The position numbers and the translations under genes are program-made. The notes below the pieces were generated by a model. The model had not been told where the DNA came from and searched no databases. It worked only from the letters and a program-made list of their open reading frames with translations. A stretch of 6,386 bases of DNA, from positions 1 to 6,386 of the forward strand of contig CAVURW010000062.1 in the NCBI GenBank assembly GCA_963743595.1. The letters are read 5' to 3'. This document shows positions 5,858-6,386 of the stretch, one piece after another. Within the stretch, counting starts at the first letter, position 1. Every line of letters starts with the position of its first letter. The DNA is from CAVURW01 sp963743595. GTDB lineage: Bacteria; Verrucomicrobiota; Verrucomicrobiia; Methylacidiphilales; UBA1321.

Positions 5858-6373
5858 GTGTTTCTCACCGTGCATCGGCTCCTGCGGGCAAGGCACCGAA
5901 AACATGACATCCTCGCCGTCTTTGAAGAACAGTCCTTCGCTGCTAAATTCGCTCAAGGTCTCCAGGGTCTCAAAGATCTAAAAGACCTCGATTCTCGCCT
6001 CGCCTGCGGCCTCGTCGGACGCGCCATGAAAAAGGTCACTCATGCCGGAGCTAACCGCGAAACCCGCATGAAACTCTTTTACCTCGAACGCGAACTCCAA
6101 AACCATCCTCCTTGGCGCTCCAAAGCCGAAGAAATTGTCGAAGGTGCCAATGCTTTCGTCCCCAATCTTCCGCTACTCTGGCTCAATATTTCTGCCGTGC
6201 CAACATCCGAAGCCGTGTTTTGGGGCTGGTTCAACGCACAGTTAAATCCAGAGCGCCAACTCCTCGTCGCCTGGCTTCAGAAAACTCCCAAAGAAGCTCG
6301 GCCACGTCCTTTTAGAACCGATTACGAACTTAAAGATTTCCTACTCAACTGCGCCGATAACTGTCGCCACTGA
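5858..6373 (+). CDS. Hypothetical protein of an unknown multi-copy family, 5' end uncertain
   Basis: A 171-residue protein if started at GTG 5858; ends in TGA 6371-6373. I do not recognise it. It is basic and probably soluble: no signal peptide or membrane segment. Visible segments are VHRLLRARHRKHDILAVFEE at the start, a leucine-rich LQGLKDLKDLD, ETRMKLFYLERELQNHPPW in the middle and PRPFRTDYELKDFL at the end. The frame is open without a usual start codon back to 5687 and the translation there still looks coding (KKFDRLCGWLTNRIKERKLS, DARKYLLWNRQ from about 5759), so GTG 5858 is probably not the true start. The most sensible start is TTG 5631 with its AGGAGG, which is in another frame and would need a one-base shift near 5759. 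Its C-terminus is shared with the remnant at 2567-2668. Possibly a mobile or accessory family; function unknown. Confidence 0.6.
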   Translation: MFLTVHRLLRARHRKHDILAVFEEQSFAAKFAQGLQGLKDLKDLDSRLACGLVGRAMKKVTHAGANRETRMKLFYLERELQNHPPWRSKAEEIVEGANAFVPNLPLLWLNISAVPTSEAVFWGWFNAQLNPERQLLVAWLQKTPKEARPRPFRTDYELKDFLLNCADNCRH

Positions 6374-6386
6374 GTTGTGTCTTATG

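Noticed and set aside
6384..6386. An ATG at the very end of the window as start of a next gene
   Set aside because: Only the codon is visible; nothing supports it.
1..6386. CRISPR array, tRNA or rRNA genes
   Set aside because: No regularly spaced repeats beyond the two adjacent 22-bp copies, and no cloverleaf or rRNA-like sequence was seen by eye; a tRNA scan was not possible.

Overview
The window looks like a chromosomal stretch from a polysaccharide-degrading bacterium. It pairs an exported alpha-L-fucosidase (GH29) with an alginate-lyase-superfamily enzyme, and adds an ECF sigma factor operon whose last gene is an exported, helix-rich protein of a kind I associate with Planctomycetota and Verrucomicrobiota. 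A Verrucomicrobiota-like source (fucoidan or alginate degrader) is my best inference. No rRNA or marker gene is present to prove it.

Layout. Bases 1-555 (minus strand) hold the N-terminal 185 codons of the fucosidase, cut by the window edge. Bases 556-1092 contain no intact gene: an AT-rich promoter region for the fucosidase, a 55-codon C-terminal remnant of an unknown gene on the minus strand (684-851), and a motif resembling an insertion-sequence end exactly where that remnant stops being open. Bases 1093-2172 encode a secreted alginate lyase-like protein, with a perfect 10-bp inverted repeat that pairs its ribosome-binding site with its own signal-peptide codons. Bases 2173-2965 are mostly debris: a perfect 22-bp tandem duplication, an AT-rich hairpin with a T tract, a short C-terminal gene remnant and a GC-rich hairpin.

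Bases 2966-5278 are the only clear operon: an ECF sigma factor, a membrane zinc-finger anti-sigma factor 2 bp downstream, and an exported protein overlapping it by 11 bp. This should form a signalling unit, with the anti-sigma factor holding sigma at the inner membrane and the third protein acting in the periplasm as sensor, modulator or output.

Bases 5279-6386 carry a small helix-turn-helix gene that appears broken by a one-base deletion, a G-quadruplex motif, and a protein of unknown family whose 5' end is also unclear. The most informative unexplained observation is that the C-terminus of this last protein is recognisably shared with the remnant at 2567-2668, so members or relics of one unknown family lie on both sides of the sigma operon. 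Two separate single-base lesions in short homopolymers at the right end could mean gene decay or sequencing error.
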